Assembly (NCBI RefSeq): GCF_001894885.1
Contig: NZ_BCXB01000006.1
Span: 1 to 64,000 of the forward strand
Direction of reading: 5' to 3'
DNA: 64,000 nucleotides
Origin: Rhodococcus marinonascens NBRC 14363
Lineage (GTDB): Bacteria; Actinomycetota; Actinomycetes; Mycobacteriales; Mycobacteriaceae
Shown: positions 56,035-64,000 of the stretch, in pieces
How the letters are laid out: the number at the start of each line of letters is the position of its first letter
Position numbering within the stretch: position 1 is the stretch's first letter
Notes under the pieces: model-generated
Databases searched by the model: none
What the model was told of the DNA's origin: nothing
The model's input: the letters and a program-made list of their open reading frames with translations, nothing else
Translations under genes and position numbers: made by a program

Positions 56035-57484
56035 CGACGGCACCTGCGCCGGCACCTGCCTCACGCTTGGTGCGGCGCCCGGCGTAGGCCACATAGGCAA
56101 AGACGCCGAATGCGCCGACGACATTGACGGTGCCCAGCCATGAGAGCACCCCGGGCCGAGAGATCTGCCAGATTGAGGGTTGGAGGAAGCTCAGGACCCA
56201 CGGCGCACCGATGAGCGTGGTGCACAGCCAGTAGCCGGCGAGGATACGACTTCCGAGCATTGCCCCGAAGGGTCCGTGCAGCAACCAGATCAGCATCGGG
56301 ATCACCCACACCCAGTGGTGCGACCACGAGATCGGTGAGACGAGCAAACCCAGCAACTCGACGATGACGAGGGTGCCGAGCCGATCGTCCCGGGCTATCG
56401 CCCGCCAGGCAAGGAATGCGAGAACCACCGTAATCACCACGGCCACCAACCAGACCCCGCCGGTCTCCACGTCATACCCCAGCAGTCGGGACAACGCGCC
56501 GCGCAAGGACTGATTCCATACCGAACCGACCGGGCCGATCCGGTCGGCATCGCCCAGCAGGTGGGTGAAGTACTGGCGCGCTTCCGCACCGATCAGCAGG
56601 TAACTGACTCCGACCGTCCCGGCGAAGGCGACACCCGAGAAGACCGCGGCTTTCCATCGGCGCTGAAGCAGGAAGTAGAGGCCCGTGATCGCCGGAGTCA
56701 GTTTGATCCCGGCCGCGACACCGACGAGCAGGCCGGACAGCCACCACCGCGAACTCCGGATCGCGGTCATCACGAGTAACGCGAGGAAAACATTGATCTG
56801 CCCGTAGTCGAGAGTGGTGCGCACTGGTTCCACCCACACGCCGACCGCGGTCCACAGCACCGCAACCGCGCGCCAGTGCGGTTGTCGCGCGGCGTCACCG
56901 AGCACCAGCCCCAAGCTCATTCGGACCAGCGCGTACAACGCGAGGATCGTGAGCAGTTGCCAACCCACTCCGACCACTGGGAACGGCAAGAAGTGCAGGG
57001 GAAAGAAGACGAGCGCGGCGAAGGGAGGATAGGTGAACGGCAACGGAAAGTCCGGTGTCACTTCCGAATACGTGAACGAGTAGAGACTGCCACTGCGGAG
57101 TGCCTCGGAACCGTCGGCGTAGACGTGCAAGTCGACGAGATTCATCCCGTTGGGGCTCAACAGCGTCCAGGCCAGGCGCCCGAGCACCGACAACAGGAGA
57201 AGCACAGGTGCATAGCGCAACAGGGCGTTCAGAGCGGACGCGGCTGGAGACGGAATTCGAGAACGCTTGATCGAGGGGTCCCCGGACGCTGCTCGGTCGG
57301 ACGCTGCTCGGTCGGACGCTGCTCGGTCGGACGCTGCTCGGTCGGACGCTGCTCGGTCGGACGCTGCTCGGTCGGACGCTGCTCGGTCGGACGCTGCTCG
57401 GTCGGACGCTGCTCGGTCGGACGCTGCTCGGTCGGACGCTGCTCGGTCGGACGCTGCTCGGTCGGACGCTGCTTGGTCGGACAC
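55982..57484 (-). CDS. pimE: Polyprenol-phosphate-mannose-dependent mannosyltransferase PimE-like
   Basis: The 500-residue GT87-type (DUF2029) membrane enzyme has about ten membrane helices. The acidic loop after helix 1 includes [15 protein letters not shown], whose Asp residues match the catalytic region of PimE. PimE adds alpha-1,2-mannose to PIM4 on the periplasmic side. Unusually, the N-terminus (residues 2-66) is 13 tandem copies of SDRAA (the first is SDQAA). GTG at 57484 has GGGAGAG about nine bases upstream; without the repeats the protein matches the usual 430-residue size. Its 3' end overlaps PCD by 53 bases. Confidence 0.85.
   Translation of the reverse strand: MSDQAASDRAASDRAASDRAASDRAASDRAASDRAASDRAASDRAASDRAASDRAASDRAASDRAASGDPSIKRSRIPSPAASALNALLRYAPVLLLLSVLGRLAWTLLSPNGMNLVDLHVYADGSEALRSGSLYSFTYSEVTPDFPLPFTYPPFAALVFFPLHFLPFPVVGVGWQLLTILALYALVRMSLGLVLGDAARQPHWRAVAVLWTAVGVWVEPVRTTLDYGQINVFLALLVMTAIRSSRWWLSGLLVGVAAGIKLTPAITGLYFLLQRRWKAAVFSGVAFAGTVGVSYLLIGAEARQYFTHLLGDADRIGPVGSVWNQSLRGALSRLLGYDVETGGVWLVAVVITVVLAFLAWRAIARDDRLGTLVIVELLGLLVSPISWSHHWVWVIPMLIWLLHGPFGAMLGSRILAGYWLCTTLIGAPWVLSFLQPSIWQISRPGVLSWLGTVNVVGAFGVFAYVAYAGRRTKREAGAGAGAVVIPPVRRSERQDPDPTA
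57287..57481 (-). repeat. 13 x 15-bp tandem repeat (VNTR) in pimE N-terminus
   Basis: Thirteen contiguous copies of a 15-bp unit (plus strand GCTGCTCGGTCGGAC, phase arbitrary) fill 195 bases. Twelve copies are nearly identical; the one nearest the start codon carries TTGG for TCGG (SDQAA). Copy changes would keep the reading frame. Open frames on other phases (RPSSV, CSVGR) are by-products. Confidence 0.95.
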
Positions 57485-57598
57485 AGTCTGGCGCTCTCCC
57501 GTGAGGTGTGTGTGGATATATCTCAGCCGATCCCGAAACGGTCCCGCACAGCGTAGACGGCCGCTGCGGAACCCCGCCCGCGTCCATTGCCGCACGTA

Positions 57599-57650
57599 AC
57601 AGTTGCATCAACATTCACACAAACCACAACTGTCACAAGCTATCGTCACC
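57599..57650. promoter_or_regulatory. Inverted and direct repeats in pimE / secreted-protein divergent region
   Basis: ACAGTTG (57599-57605) faces CAACTGT (57627-57633), and GTCACA (57632-57637) is followed by GTCACC (57645-57650). They lie in the 342-base space between the divergent starts at 57484 and 57827. No gene was seen here. The direct repeats resemble the spacing of response-regulator sites such as MtrA boxes, but that is a guess. Confidence 0.35.
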
Positions 57651-57826
57651 GGAGGATCATCGTCGGAACCTGCATGCAATACACTCCCACCGGGGTGCCG
57701 CAGCTACCGGTAAACGAAATCGTGAGCTGCACAACCCTAGGGCCGCCATGGATAGGGTGGCCACACAAGCCGTCAGACGTGGAATGGGTTGTCGTCCACG
57801 CTGTTATGACCAAGGATGGGGACACA

Positions 57827-58588
57827 GTGCTTCGAACCCAAGGTATGAGGAGGGCAGTGACTGCCCTCACACTTGCCACAGCAGCCGCGATGGCACTACC
57901 AGCGCAGGCAGTTGCGCTTCCGACGCTACCTCCCGTGCCCGAAGGCCTCCCCGTGGAGATGCTCGCCTCCTTCGCACCCGCGATCATCGGCGCAGTGGCT
58001 GGTACCGAGGATCTCGCCGCAGGGCCTCAAGAAGAACTGCTGGACCAGGCCCGGAATATCCTCGATTCCGCCAATCTCCCCCCGGAACTCGACTCCACCC
58101 TCGAGAGCGTCATCACCTTCCTGGACGGTAGCGGCGGCGGCGGTCCCGAGATCCCGATGGAGAACGCGCCGGTCATCGCACAGTTCCTCTACCCAACCGT
58201 CGGCCAGGGTTGCATCGGCGAGGGCTCGGACTCCGTGGGCACCGCGCTCGCAGTCCCCGGCCCTGCCACGCTGCCCCCGCCCGGACCCGCCGCCGGCCAA
58301 GCCGGTTTCGTGTTCACCGCACTCGGAACCAGCCCCGTTGCCGCCGAGCAGCCTGAACCGCTCACCGTGTCGTGGGTCAACGTGGACAACCAACGGCGCG
58401 ACACTCAGAACCTCACCGACGAGGCAAAGATCAACCCCGACGGACCGGCAACCTTGTCGGTCATCGCGGACACCGGTCCCGGCCGTGTCCTAGCCGTCAT
58501 ATCGGGAGGACTGACCACGCAGGAGGAGGATGCCGAGCCGATCACCTGCAGCTTCCTCCCAACCGTCGGAATGTTCCAGGTCGCGTAG
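57827..58588 (+). CDS. Secreted Ala/Pro-rich protein (Rv1157c/Rv1158c region)
   Basis: The 253-residue protein has a signal peptide (RRAVTALTLATAAAMALPAQAVA, cleavage near residue 28) and a Pro/Gly-rich mature part with two Cys (GQGCIGEGSD; EPITCSF) that could form a disulfide. No known domain was recognised. In Mtb, Ala/Pro-rich secreted proteins sit next to pimE (Rv1157c, Rv1158c), so this is a positional match. GTG 57827 follows AAGGATGGGGA; ATG 57806 and longer frames are less likely. Confidence 0.72.
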   Translation: MLRTQGMRRAVTALTLATAAAMALPAQAVALPTLPPVPEGLPVEMLASFAPAIIGAVAGTEDLAAGPQEELLDQARNILDSANLPPELDSTLESVITFLDGSGGGGPEIPMENAPVIAQFLYPTVGQGCIGEGSDSVGTALAVPGPATLPPPGPAAGQAGFVFTALGTSPVAAEQPEPLTVSWVNVDNQRRDTQNLTDEAKINPDGPATLSVIADTGPGRVLAVISGGLTTQEEDAEPITCSFLPTVGMFQVA

Positions 58589-58621
58589 GGGTTTTCTGAC
58601 AAGCCCGAAGCAGAAGGATGA

Positions 58622-58645
58622 GGGCCCCCGGAATTCCGGGGGCCC
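58622..58645. terminator. Perfect 24-nt palindromic terminator
   Basis: GGGCCCCCGG-AATT-CCGGGGGCCC is fully self-complementary, 33 bases past the secreted-protein stop (58588). It is a strong hairpin followed by CTCGTTCATATTT. Confidence 0.82.
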
Positions 58646-58706
58646 CTCGTTCATATTTGCCGCCGCTTCACTGTTTGCCGAACGCGCTGCCGTGGTAAAC
58701 GGAGGA

Positions 58707-59057
58707 ATGTCCTCGAAACCGCACAGACGATGTCATTCGCTGCGATCACTGCACGCCCGGCGATCGATTCTCTCGATCCGCTCGGAGGGGTCGATTCTCT
58801 CGATCGGATCGGTCGGGTCGGTTCTGTCCATCGGCAGCATCGGATCGGTGCTCTCGATCGGATCAGTCGGTTCTTTCGGCTCCGCGCTGAGCACCGCTTC
58901 GTTTGCGAGTCTCGGGTCTGCATTGTCGGGTCTGTCGCGGTGGTCCCTGATGTCGTGGCAGGGGCGGCACGACTGGCCGCAGGAACACCCGCACCTCACA
59001 GTTATCGCCGAGGAACCGGATCTCACTCGGGATGCCACCGCACACGCACAGTCCTGA
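58707..59057 (+). CDS. Low-complexity Ser/Gly repeat protein (SILSIGS repeats)
   Basis: The 116-residue product has, at about residues 17-65, repeats of S-I/V-L-S-I-G-S-x-G (for example SILSIGSVGSVLSIGS) and then SALSTASFASLGSALSGLS. The regular S-h-x-S-h-G-S spacing resembles a small beta-solenoid or a membrane-inserting Ser/Gly tract. I recall Ser/Gly-repeat proteins of this kind in other actinomycetes, without known function. It ends 11 bases before the converging marR stop, as real genes do. The ATG directly follows GGAGGA, an unusually short spacing. Confidence 0.62.
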   Translation: MSSKPHRRCHSLRSLHARRSILSIRSEGSILSIGSVGSVLSIGSIGSVLSIGSVGSFGSALSTASFASLGSALSGLSRWSLMSWQGRHDWPQEHPHLTVIAEEPDLTRDATAHAQS

Positions 59058-59067
59058 CCCAATTCGA

Positions 59068-59532
59068 TCAGCGTGTCCGTCGGGCACGCGGCCACGCGCT
59101 TCCCTCGAGCCCTTCGATCCCGCCGTTGAACATCGTGAGCAGCCGGCACAACTCGCCCAGATCGTGATCGCTCCACTCTGCAACGACGCGTTCGACCCCA
59201 ACCCGGCCCAAAGTTCTGTCCGCGTGCAATTGTTCGAGCCCTAGCGCGGTGGCTTCGATCTTGCGCGCGATTCCTCCATCCGGATCGAGGACGCGCTCGA
59301 CGAGGCCGAGGCGTAGCAACGCGCCGATCTGTCGATTGATCGTCGATATGTCGAGGCGGAACGCTTCGGCAAGTTGTTTCAAGCTCAGCGGATGTTCGAG
59401 TTCGAGGCGACCGAGAAGCAGGTACGCAGACCTGTCGAGTTGGAAACCGGCACGTTTTGCGTGGACATGATATCTGGACAGGAGCGTCAACTCGTTTTCG
59501 ATTTCGGTCGTTGCGGCATCGCGATCGGACAC
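59068..59532 (-). CDS. MarR-family transcriptional regulator
   Basis: The 154-residue winged-helix regulator has SAYLLLGRLELEHPLSLKQLAE as the first half of the HTH, then FRLDISTINRQIGALLRLGL and the wing VLDPDGGIARKIE. GTG at 59532 has GGAGG five bases upstream; an in-frame ATG at 59622 would place the palindrome inside the gene. It is divergent from the DHA2 exporter at 59668. The perfect palindrome between them is a likely operator, with ligand-relieved repression of both genes. Confidence 0.88.
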   Translation of the reverse strand: MSDRDAATTEIENELTLLSRYHVHAKRAGFQLDRSAYLLLGRLELEHPLSLKQLAEAFRLDISTINRQIGALLRLGLVERVLDPDGGIARKIEATALGLEQLHADRTLGRVGVERVVAEWSDHDLGELCRLLTMFNGGIEGLEGSAWPRARRTR

Positions 59533-59575
59533 TGTCACCTCCACTAGTTCCCTGCATTCTGCCCAACCGTGCAAT

Positions 59576-59608
59576 TGTGCACCATACACATTATGTGTAT
59601 GGTGCACA
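59576..59608. promoter_or_regulatory. 33-nt perfect palindrome, likely MarR operator
   Basis: TGTGCACCATACACAT (59576-59591), one central T, and its exact complement ATGTGTATGGTGCACA (59593-59608) lie in the 135-base marR / exporter space. MarR proteins bind near-palindromes of about 16-20 bp; this is longer and perfect, so it may hold two overlapping sites. Confidence 0.85.
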
Positions 59609-59667
59609 TTTTGTCCTGCCATAGCGGCCGTCCGAAGTGATCACCCGAACACCCAGGGAGTTACCGA

Positions 59668-61155
59668 ATGACCTCTGCACCCACGGACACCACCGCCACC
59701 GATCGGGCACCCGGTCAGATACTGGCGGTTCTCGGACTTTGCGGGATCGTAGTAGCGCTGATGCAGACCCTCGTCATCCCGATCATTCCGCTGCTCCCCC
59801 ACCTCCTGGACTCCACTCCCGCCGACACCTCCTGGGCCGTGACGGCCACGCTTCTCGCCGGCGCCGTCATCACACCGATCAGCGGCCGACTGGGCGACAT
59901 GCTCGGCAAGCGCCGCGCTCTTATCGGCAGCCTCGCTGCACTCGTCCTGGGATCGGTCGTGTGCGCGATGGCAAACTCCCTGATGCCGATGATCGCAGGG
60001 CGCGCATTGCAGGGCGCGGCCTTGGGTGCCATCCCACTCGGCATCGCTATCCTCCGCGACGTGCTTCCGCCGAAGAAGGTCGGCGGCGCGATGGCAATCA
60101 TGAGCGCAACCCTCGGCGTCGGTGGCGCCATCGGACTGCCGATCGCCGCTGCCATCGCCCAGTACGCGAACTGGCACATGCTGTTCGTGGTCTCCGCCAT
60201 CCTCGGTACCGTTTGCCTTGCTCTGATCCTCCTGCTCATCCCCGAGTCGCAGGTGCGCCGGCCCGGGCGCTTCGACTTCGTTGGTGCTCTCGGGCTGAGT
60301 CTCGTCCTGATCACGCTCCTGCTGCCCATCACGAAGGGCGGAACCTGGGGATGGTCGAGTTCACTAACCCTGGGATTGTTCGCAGTCTCGCTTGTGAGCC
60401 TGTTCGGATGGGGACTGTTCGAACTCCGCGTCGCAGCACCACTCGTCAACCTCAGGGTGAGCGCGCGACCGCAGGTCCTGTTCACCAACTTCGCGTCGGT
60501 AGCGGTCGGGTTCGCGATGTACGGAACGTCGCTTGCCTTCCCCCAGTTACTGATGGCTCCCGAGTCCACCGGATACGGTTTCGGCCTGCCCATGATCACC
60601 GCAGGTCTGGCCCTCGCGCCCGGCGGACTCGTGATGATGGCGCTGTCCCCGGTCTCCGCACGCATCTCTGCGTGGCGTGGTCCGCGGATCACGCTGATGA
60701 TTGGCGCCGCCGTAATCGGCAGCGGCTACGCAATGGCCTATTTTGCCGTGTCCACTGTCTGGCAGGTGGTGCTCGCAGGGATGATAGTCGGCGCCGGCAT
60801 CGGCTTGTCCTACTCCGCGATGCCCGCGCTGATCATGGGTGCGGTGCCGGTCACCGAATCCGCGGCCGCGAACGGACTGAACGCACTGATGCGCTCCATC
60901 GGCACATCCACGTCCGCGGCCGTCGTCAGTGTGATTCTGGCGGGCATGACGGTCACCGTGGGCACTGCGGTGATCCCGTCACTCGACGCGTTCCGCGCGA
61001 CGTTCCTGGTGTCGATCATCGCCTCGGTCGTCACCCTTGCCTTCGCCTGGCTGATCCCGGCGCGCGGACGCGGCTCAGGACCCGTTGATGAACAGCGCCG
61101 TGAAGAGAGCCGAGGCAACGGTGTACAGAAAGTTGATGGACAGGTTCATGGCTGA
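59668..61155 (+). CDS. MFS transporter, DHA2 (14-TMS) family, MarR-linked
   Basis: The 495-residue exporter is of the EmrB/QacA type, with about 14 helices, motif A GRLGDMLGKRRAL between helices 2 and 3, and GVGGAIGLPIAAAIA after helix 4. It is divergent from marR across the palindrome, the classic arrangement for a drug- or acid-induced exporter. It is paralogous to 1903-3417. The last 30 residues are charged and hydrophilic (RREESRGNG). Confidence 0.9.
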   Translation: MTSAPTDTTATDRAPGQILAVLGLCGIVVALMQTLVIPIIPLLPHLLDSTPADTSWAVTATLLAGAVITPISGRLGDMLGKRRALIGSLAALVLGSVVCAMANSLMPMIAGRALQGAALGAIPLGIAILRDVLPPKKVGGAMAIMSATLGVGGAIGLPIAAAIAQYANWHMLFVVSAILGTVCLALILLLIPESQVRRPGRFDFVGALGLSLVLITLLLPITKGGTWGWSSSLTLGLFAVSLVSLFGWGLFELRVAAPLVNLRVSARPQVLFTNFASVAVGFAMYGTSLAFPQLLMAPESTGYGFGLPMITAGLALAPGGLVMMALSPVSARISAWRGPRITLMIGAAVIGSGYAMAYFAVSTVWQVVLAGMIVGAGIGLSYSAMPALIMGAVPVTESAAANGLNALMRSIGTSTSAAVVSVILAGMTVTVGTAVIPSLDAFRATFLVSIIASVVTLAFAWLIPARGRGSGPVDEQRREESRGNGVQKVDGQVHG

Positions 61156-61560
61156 ATCCTCCGGGTTCGAGTGTGAAACCAATGACAACCGGTAATCGCA
61201 ATTGCCGCGGGTAGCGTTTCAGATTCTTCCAATCCAACGCAAATCCTCATCTGCGGAATGCGAAACCCCTTCCCATCTTTCGAGGCAAAGTCCGAGGGGT
61301 GCCTCGAAAGATGGGAAGGGATGAACGCAGCGTGCGGCGACGGGTCGAGTTGACCCGGTGCTGCCACGGACCGGACCGGGCACCACCGCCATAGTTGCGC
61401 GTGCAGCTAATCCCTGTCCCTGAGATGGCCGGGTTGGATCAGCGCGGATCCCCTTGCGCGTATGTATATACAGGACTACACATACTCACGGACGTGTGAC
61501 TCGCCACACAACGCGAACGGCCCCGGCCGAATCCACCAGCACAGCCCAGGGAGATCGATC
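61156..61560. other. Non-coding region with palindromes before permease-hutH
   Basis: Apart from the hairpin at 61267-61320, this 405-base space has TGTATATACA (61463-61472), a perfect 10-nt palindrome near the permease. It could be an operator for a GntR-type regulator. No gene or RNA was recognised. Confidence 0.4.
61267..61320. repeat. 21-bp perfect inverted repeat
   Basis: CCCTTCCCATCTTTCGAGGCA (split: CCCTTCCCATC and TTTCGAGGCA, 61267-61287) and its exact complement (61300-61320) flank a 12-base loop. It lies 111 bases after the exporter stop and 240 before the permease GTG. Terminator, attenuator or element end. Confidence 0.85.
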
Positions 61561-62955
61561 GTGAAAGACACCGCCGCGGCTCTGACTCGAGGTCTGACAA
61601 CCCGCCACATCAGATTCATCGCGCTGGGTTCCGCAATCGGGACCGGCCTGTTCTACGGATCGGCGGAGGCCATCAACCGAGCGGGGCCATCGGTGCTGCT
61701 GGCTTATCTCATCGGCGGCGCGGCGGTATACATCGTGCTTCGCGCGCTCGGCGAGATGACCGTGAGCAATCCCGTGGCGGGGTCGTTCGGCGAGTATGCG
61801 AGCCGTCACCTGGGTCCGCGCGCCGGATTCATGACCGGCTGGACGTATACCTTCGAGATGATCGTGGTGTGTCTCGCCGATGTGACCGCCTTCGGCGTCT
61901 ACATGGGCTTCTGGTTCCCGGACGTACCGCGTTGGATCTGGGTGCTGTCGATCGTCTTCTTCATCGGGGCGATCAACCTGCTCAACGTCAAGGTGTTCGG
62001 CGAGGTGGAGTTCTGGTTATCCTTGGTCAAGGTCGTCGCAATCATCGCAATGATCGTCGGGGGCGCAGCGATCCTGATATTCGGATTCGGACTCCACGAC
62101 ACCAGCACGGGAGTGAGCAACCTGTGGTCCGACGGCGGATTCTTTGCCACCGGGCTCGGCGGCTTCATCAGCTGCTTCGCAATCGTCATGTTCGCCTTCG
62201 GTGGCACCGAGATCATCGGCATCACGGCGGCCGAGGCGCAAGACCCGGAGCGCACCATCCCTCGCGCGATCAATACGGTGCCTGTGCGAATCATCCTGTT
62301 CTACGTGCTCACACTCGCAGTGATCATGGCCATCAACCCGTGGCAGTCGATCGGATCCGAGGGCAGCCCCTTCGTACAGATCTTCCAGGGTCTCGGCATC
62401 GGCCCTGCGGCGGCGGTGCTGAACGTGGTGGTCATCACCGCGGCACTGTCGGCGATCAACAGCGACGTCTTCGGCGCTGGCCGGATGATGTTCGGCATGG
62501 CCCAGCGCGGCCAGGCGCCCGCGGCGATGAAGCAAGTCTCCCGCAACGGGGTGCCGTGGATGACGGTGCTCATCATGACGGTCACGTTGCTGATCGGAGT
62601 GCTCCTCAACTACCTGATCCCGGACCGGGTGTTCCTGGTCATCGCGTCGATTGCTACGTTCGCCACGGTCTTCGTCTGGCTGATGATCTTGGCGTCGCAC
62701 TACCGCTCGCGGCAGCGGATGGATCCGGCCGAGGTCGCCGCGCTGAAGTTCCCGGTCCCGTTCTGGCCATACGGGCAGCTGATCGTGATCGGCTTCCTGG
62801 TGTTCGTGATGGCGGTGCTCGCTTTCGACGCCGATACCCGCGTGGCACTGATCGTCGGGGCGGTGTGGCTGGTTTTGCTCGCCCTTGCCTTCCGCCGGTG
62901 GGTGCGACCTGAGTTGACACCGACCGAATCCGTACCAGCGGACCGAACGTCCTGA
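61561..62955 (+). CDS. Amino-acid permease (APC family), probably histidine uptake
   Basis: The 464-residue protein has twelve membrane helices and the amino-acid transporter signature [20 protein letters not shown], then [19 protein letters not shown] and [20 protein letters not shown]. Histidine ammonia-lyase follows after 48 bases, so histidine is the likely substrate; this is inference. GTG 61561 has GGGAGA six bases upstream; an ATG at 61462 would include an unconserved leader overlapping TGTATATACA. It is related to the frameshifted permease at 27449. Confidence 0.87.
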   Translation: MKDTAAALTRGLTTRHIRFIALGSAIGTGLFYGSAEAINRAGPSVLLAYLIGGAAVYIVLRALGEMTVSNPVAGSFGEYASRHLGPRAGFMTGWTYTFEMIVVCLADVTAFGVYMGFWFPDVPRWIWVLSIVFFIGAINLLNVKVFGEVEFWLSLVKVVAIIAMIVGGAAILIFGFGLHDTSTGVSNLWSDGGFFATGLGGFISCFAIVMFAFGGTEIIGITAAEAQDPERTIPRAINTVPVRIILFYVLTLAVIMAINPWQSIGSEGSPFVQIFQGLGIGPAAAVLNVVVITAALSAINSDVFGAGRMMFGMAQRGQAPAAMKQVSRNGVPWMTVLIMTVTLLIGVLLNYLIPDRVFLVIASIATFATVFVWLMILASHYRSRQRMDPAEVAALKFPVPFWPYGQLIVIGFLVFVMAVLAFDADTRVALIVGAVWLVLLALAFRRWVRPELTPTESVPADRTS

Positions 62956-63003
62956 CCCGACCGAAAAATTCTCGGTACCGCTGATTCGAAACGGAGAGCA
63001 ATC

Positions 63004-64000
63004 ATGGGCACGAACACCCTCGGGCAGACAGGGAAGCGCGTGATGGACAGGATCGAACCCGTCGTGGTCGGAGTTGGCGCATTGACGCCGGAGGAAGTGG
63101 TGCGCGTTGCCCGCTTTGGCGCCCCGGTGCGACTGTCCGAGGAGGCGCTCTCAGCGATAGGGGCCAGCCGCAACCGCATCCAGACACTCGCCGCAGATCC
63201 CCGGCCTGTGTACGGAGTATCGACCGGATTCGGTGCGCTCGCCACCCGGCACATCCCACCGGAGCTACGGGCACAGCTGCAACGCAGTCTGATTCGCTCG
63301 CATGCCGCCGGATCCGGCCCTGAGGTGGAGCGCGAGGTGATCCGGGCGCTGATGCTGCTGCGACTGTCCACGCTGGCGACCGGCAGGACCGGCGTCCGTC
63401 CGGAGTTGGCCCAGGCCTACGCGTCTCTGCTGTCGGCCGGCATCACCCCGGTCGTCCACGAGTACGGCAGTCTCGGCTGCTCGGGGGATCTCGCGCCGCT
63501 TGCGCACGTAGCGCTGGCCGTGATCGGGGAGGGTCCGGTGCGGGACGCGAACGGTGAGCAAGTATCGGCTGCCGAGGCGCTGGCCGCGGCAGGAATCGAA
63601 CCGATCGAGCTCGAGGAGAAAGAGGGCCTTGCCCTCATCAACGGGACCGATGGCATGCTGGGCATGCTGGTCCTGGCCTGCTACGACCTACACAAGCTGT
63701 TGTCCCTGGCCGACGTTACCGCGGCGATGAGTGTCGAGGGGCTGCTCGGCACGGACAAGGTGTTCGCGGCCGACCTGCAGGCATTGAGACCACAGCCCGG
63801 TCAGGCGGTGGCGGCGGCAAACATGACCCGGTTGCTCACCGGATCGGGAATCGTCGCCAGCCACGCCGTCCCCGACTGCACGGTCGTGCAGGACGCCTAC
63901 TCCCTGCGGTGCGCGCCACAGGTCGCGGGCGGCGCGCGCGACACCCTCGCGCATGCCGAGCGGATCGCCTCCTTCGAGTTGGCCAGCGCCGTCGACAACC
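63004..64000 (+). CDS. hutH: Histidine ammonia-lyase, 3' end outside window
   Basis: The first 332 residues are present. The enzyme converts L-histidine to urocanate, the first step of histidine use. YGVSTGFGALATRH carries the catalytic Tyr, QRSLIRSHAAG the His that favours histidine, and YGSLGCSGDLAPLAH the MIO-forming triad, here Cys-Ser-Gly. INGTDGMLGML and QDAYSLRCAPQV match the Streptomyces-type HutH. GGAGAGC lies about seven bases before the ATG. It is coexpressed with the permease. Confidence 0.93.
   Translation, partial: MGTNTLGQTGKRVMDRIEPVVVGVGALTPEEVVRVARFGAPVRLSEEALSAIGASRNRIQTLAADPRPVYGVSTGFGALATRHIPPELRAQLQRSLIRSHAAGSGPEVEREVIRALMLLRLSTLATGRTGVRPELAQAYASLLSAGITPVVHEYGSLGCSGDLAPLAHVALAVIGEGPVRDANGEQVSAAEALAAAGIEPIELEEKEGLALINGTDGMLGMLVLACYDLHKLLSLADVTAAMSVEGLLGTDKVFAADLQALRPQPGQAVAAANMTRLLTGSGIVASHAVPDCTVVQDAYSLRCAPQVAGGARDTLAHAERIASFELASAVDN

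Noticed and set aside
57287-57481. Possible CRISPR array
   Set aside because: Units are contiguous without spacers, 15 bp long and inside a coding frame; no cas genes are near.
56895-57614. ORFs with RPSSV or CSVGR repeats in the pimE tract
   Set aside because: By-products of reading the 15-bp repeat in other frames; only the SDRAA frame continues into a known enzyme.

Overview
The window looks like the chromosome of a high-GC, mycolic-acid-containing actinomycete, most likely Rhodococcus or a close Nocardiaceae relative. This rests on recall of protein families and gene order, not on a search. Core gene order follows the Mycobacterium tuberculosis Rv1157-Rv1232 interval, often in conserved blocks: mgtE-like/DUF1003, lytic transglycosylase, mrp, tatB-htrA-rseA-sigE, O-methyltransferase, glgC/glgA, DUF3117, tag, DivIVA-like, gpgS, folP2, fadD6, LOG, dapE/dapD, fadD36, putB-pruA, dapC-fdxC, fbiC, mshB, lpqW, typA, mutT, PCD, pimE. 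Mycothiol (mshB), coenzyme F420 (fbiC), PIM/LM/LAM (pimE, lpqW) and methylglucose lipopolysaccharide (gpgS) functions fit that lineage.

Layout. 1-1.75 kb: remains of two insertion sequences (ISL3 and IS30 types). 1.9-10.2 kb: a DHA2 drug exporter, a glycine-zipper stress protein, a CitE-like lyase, an MgtE_N/CBS protein with DUF1003, two tandem lytic transglycosylases, and Mrp. 10.2-13.5 kb: an envelope-stress cluster, sigE-rseA-htrA-tatB, with an ECF-type promoter upstream of sigE. 13.6-17.7 kb: O-methyltransferase, divergent glgC/glgA, rRNA methyltransferase. 17.8-22.8 kb (minus strand): fadD6-folP2-gpgS-DivIVA-like-tag-DUF3117. 22.9-27.4 kb: two LOG proteins, dapE, a secreted SMP-30-like protein and divergent dapD, so lysine/diaminopimelate genes recur (dapC at 42 kb). 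27.4-34.4 kb is more accessory: a frameshifted amino-acid permease, two membrane proteins, an arylsulfatase, a PucR regulator and a PucR fragment.

34.4-40.2 kb is a minus-strand run: pruA-putB (proline catabolism), a rhomboid-like protein, fadD36 and an oxidoreductase. 40.2-41.9 kb is an island with a TnpB remnant and two unrecognised overlapping genes. 41.9-57.5 kb returns to core genes: dapC-fdxC, fbiC, a PH-domain pair, a HemD-like protein, mshB and lpqW (overlapping), typA, mutT/PCD, and pimE with a 13-copy N-terminal pentapeptide repeat. 57.8-64 kb holds a secreted protein, a Ser/Gly repeat protein, a MarR/DHA2-exporter pair around a perfect 33-nt palindrome, and an amino-acid permease followed by histidine ammonia-lyase, which runs off the window.

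No clear new defence or biosynthetic system was found. The best leads are: short tandem duplications at gene ends that often contain the stop codon; the pimE repeat tract; the SILSIGS-repeat protein; the orphan pair beside the TnpB remnant; and several large perfect palindromes. No tRNA, rRNA or CRISPR array was seen.
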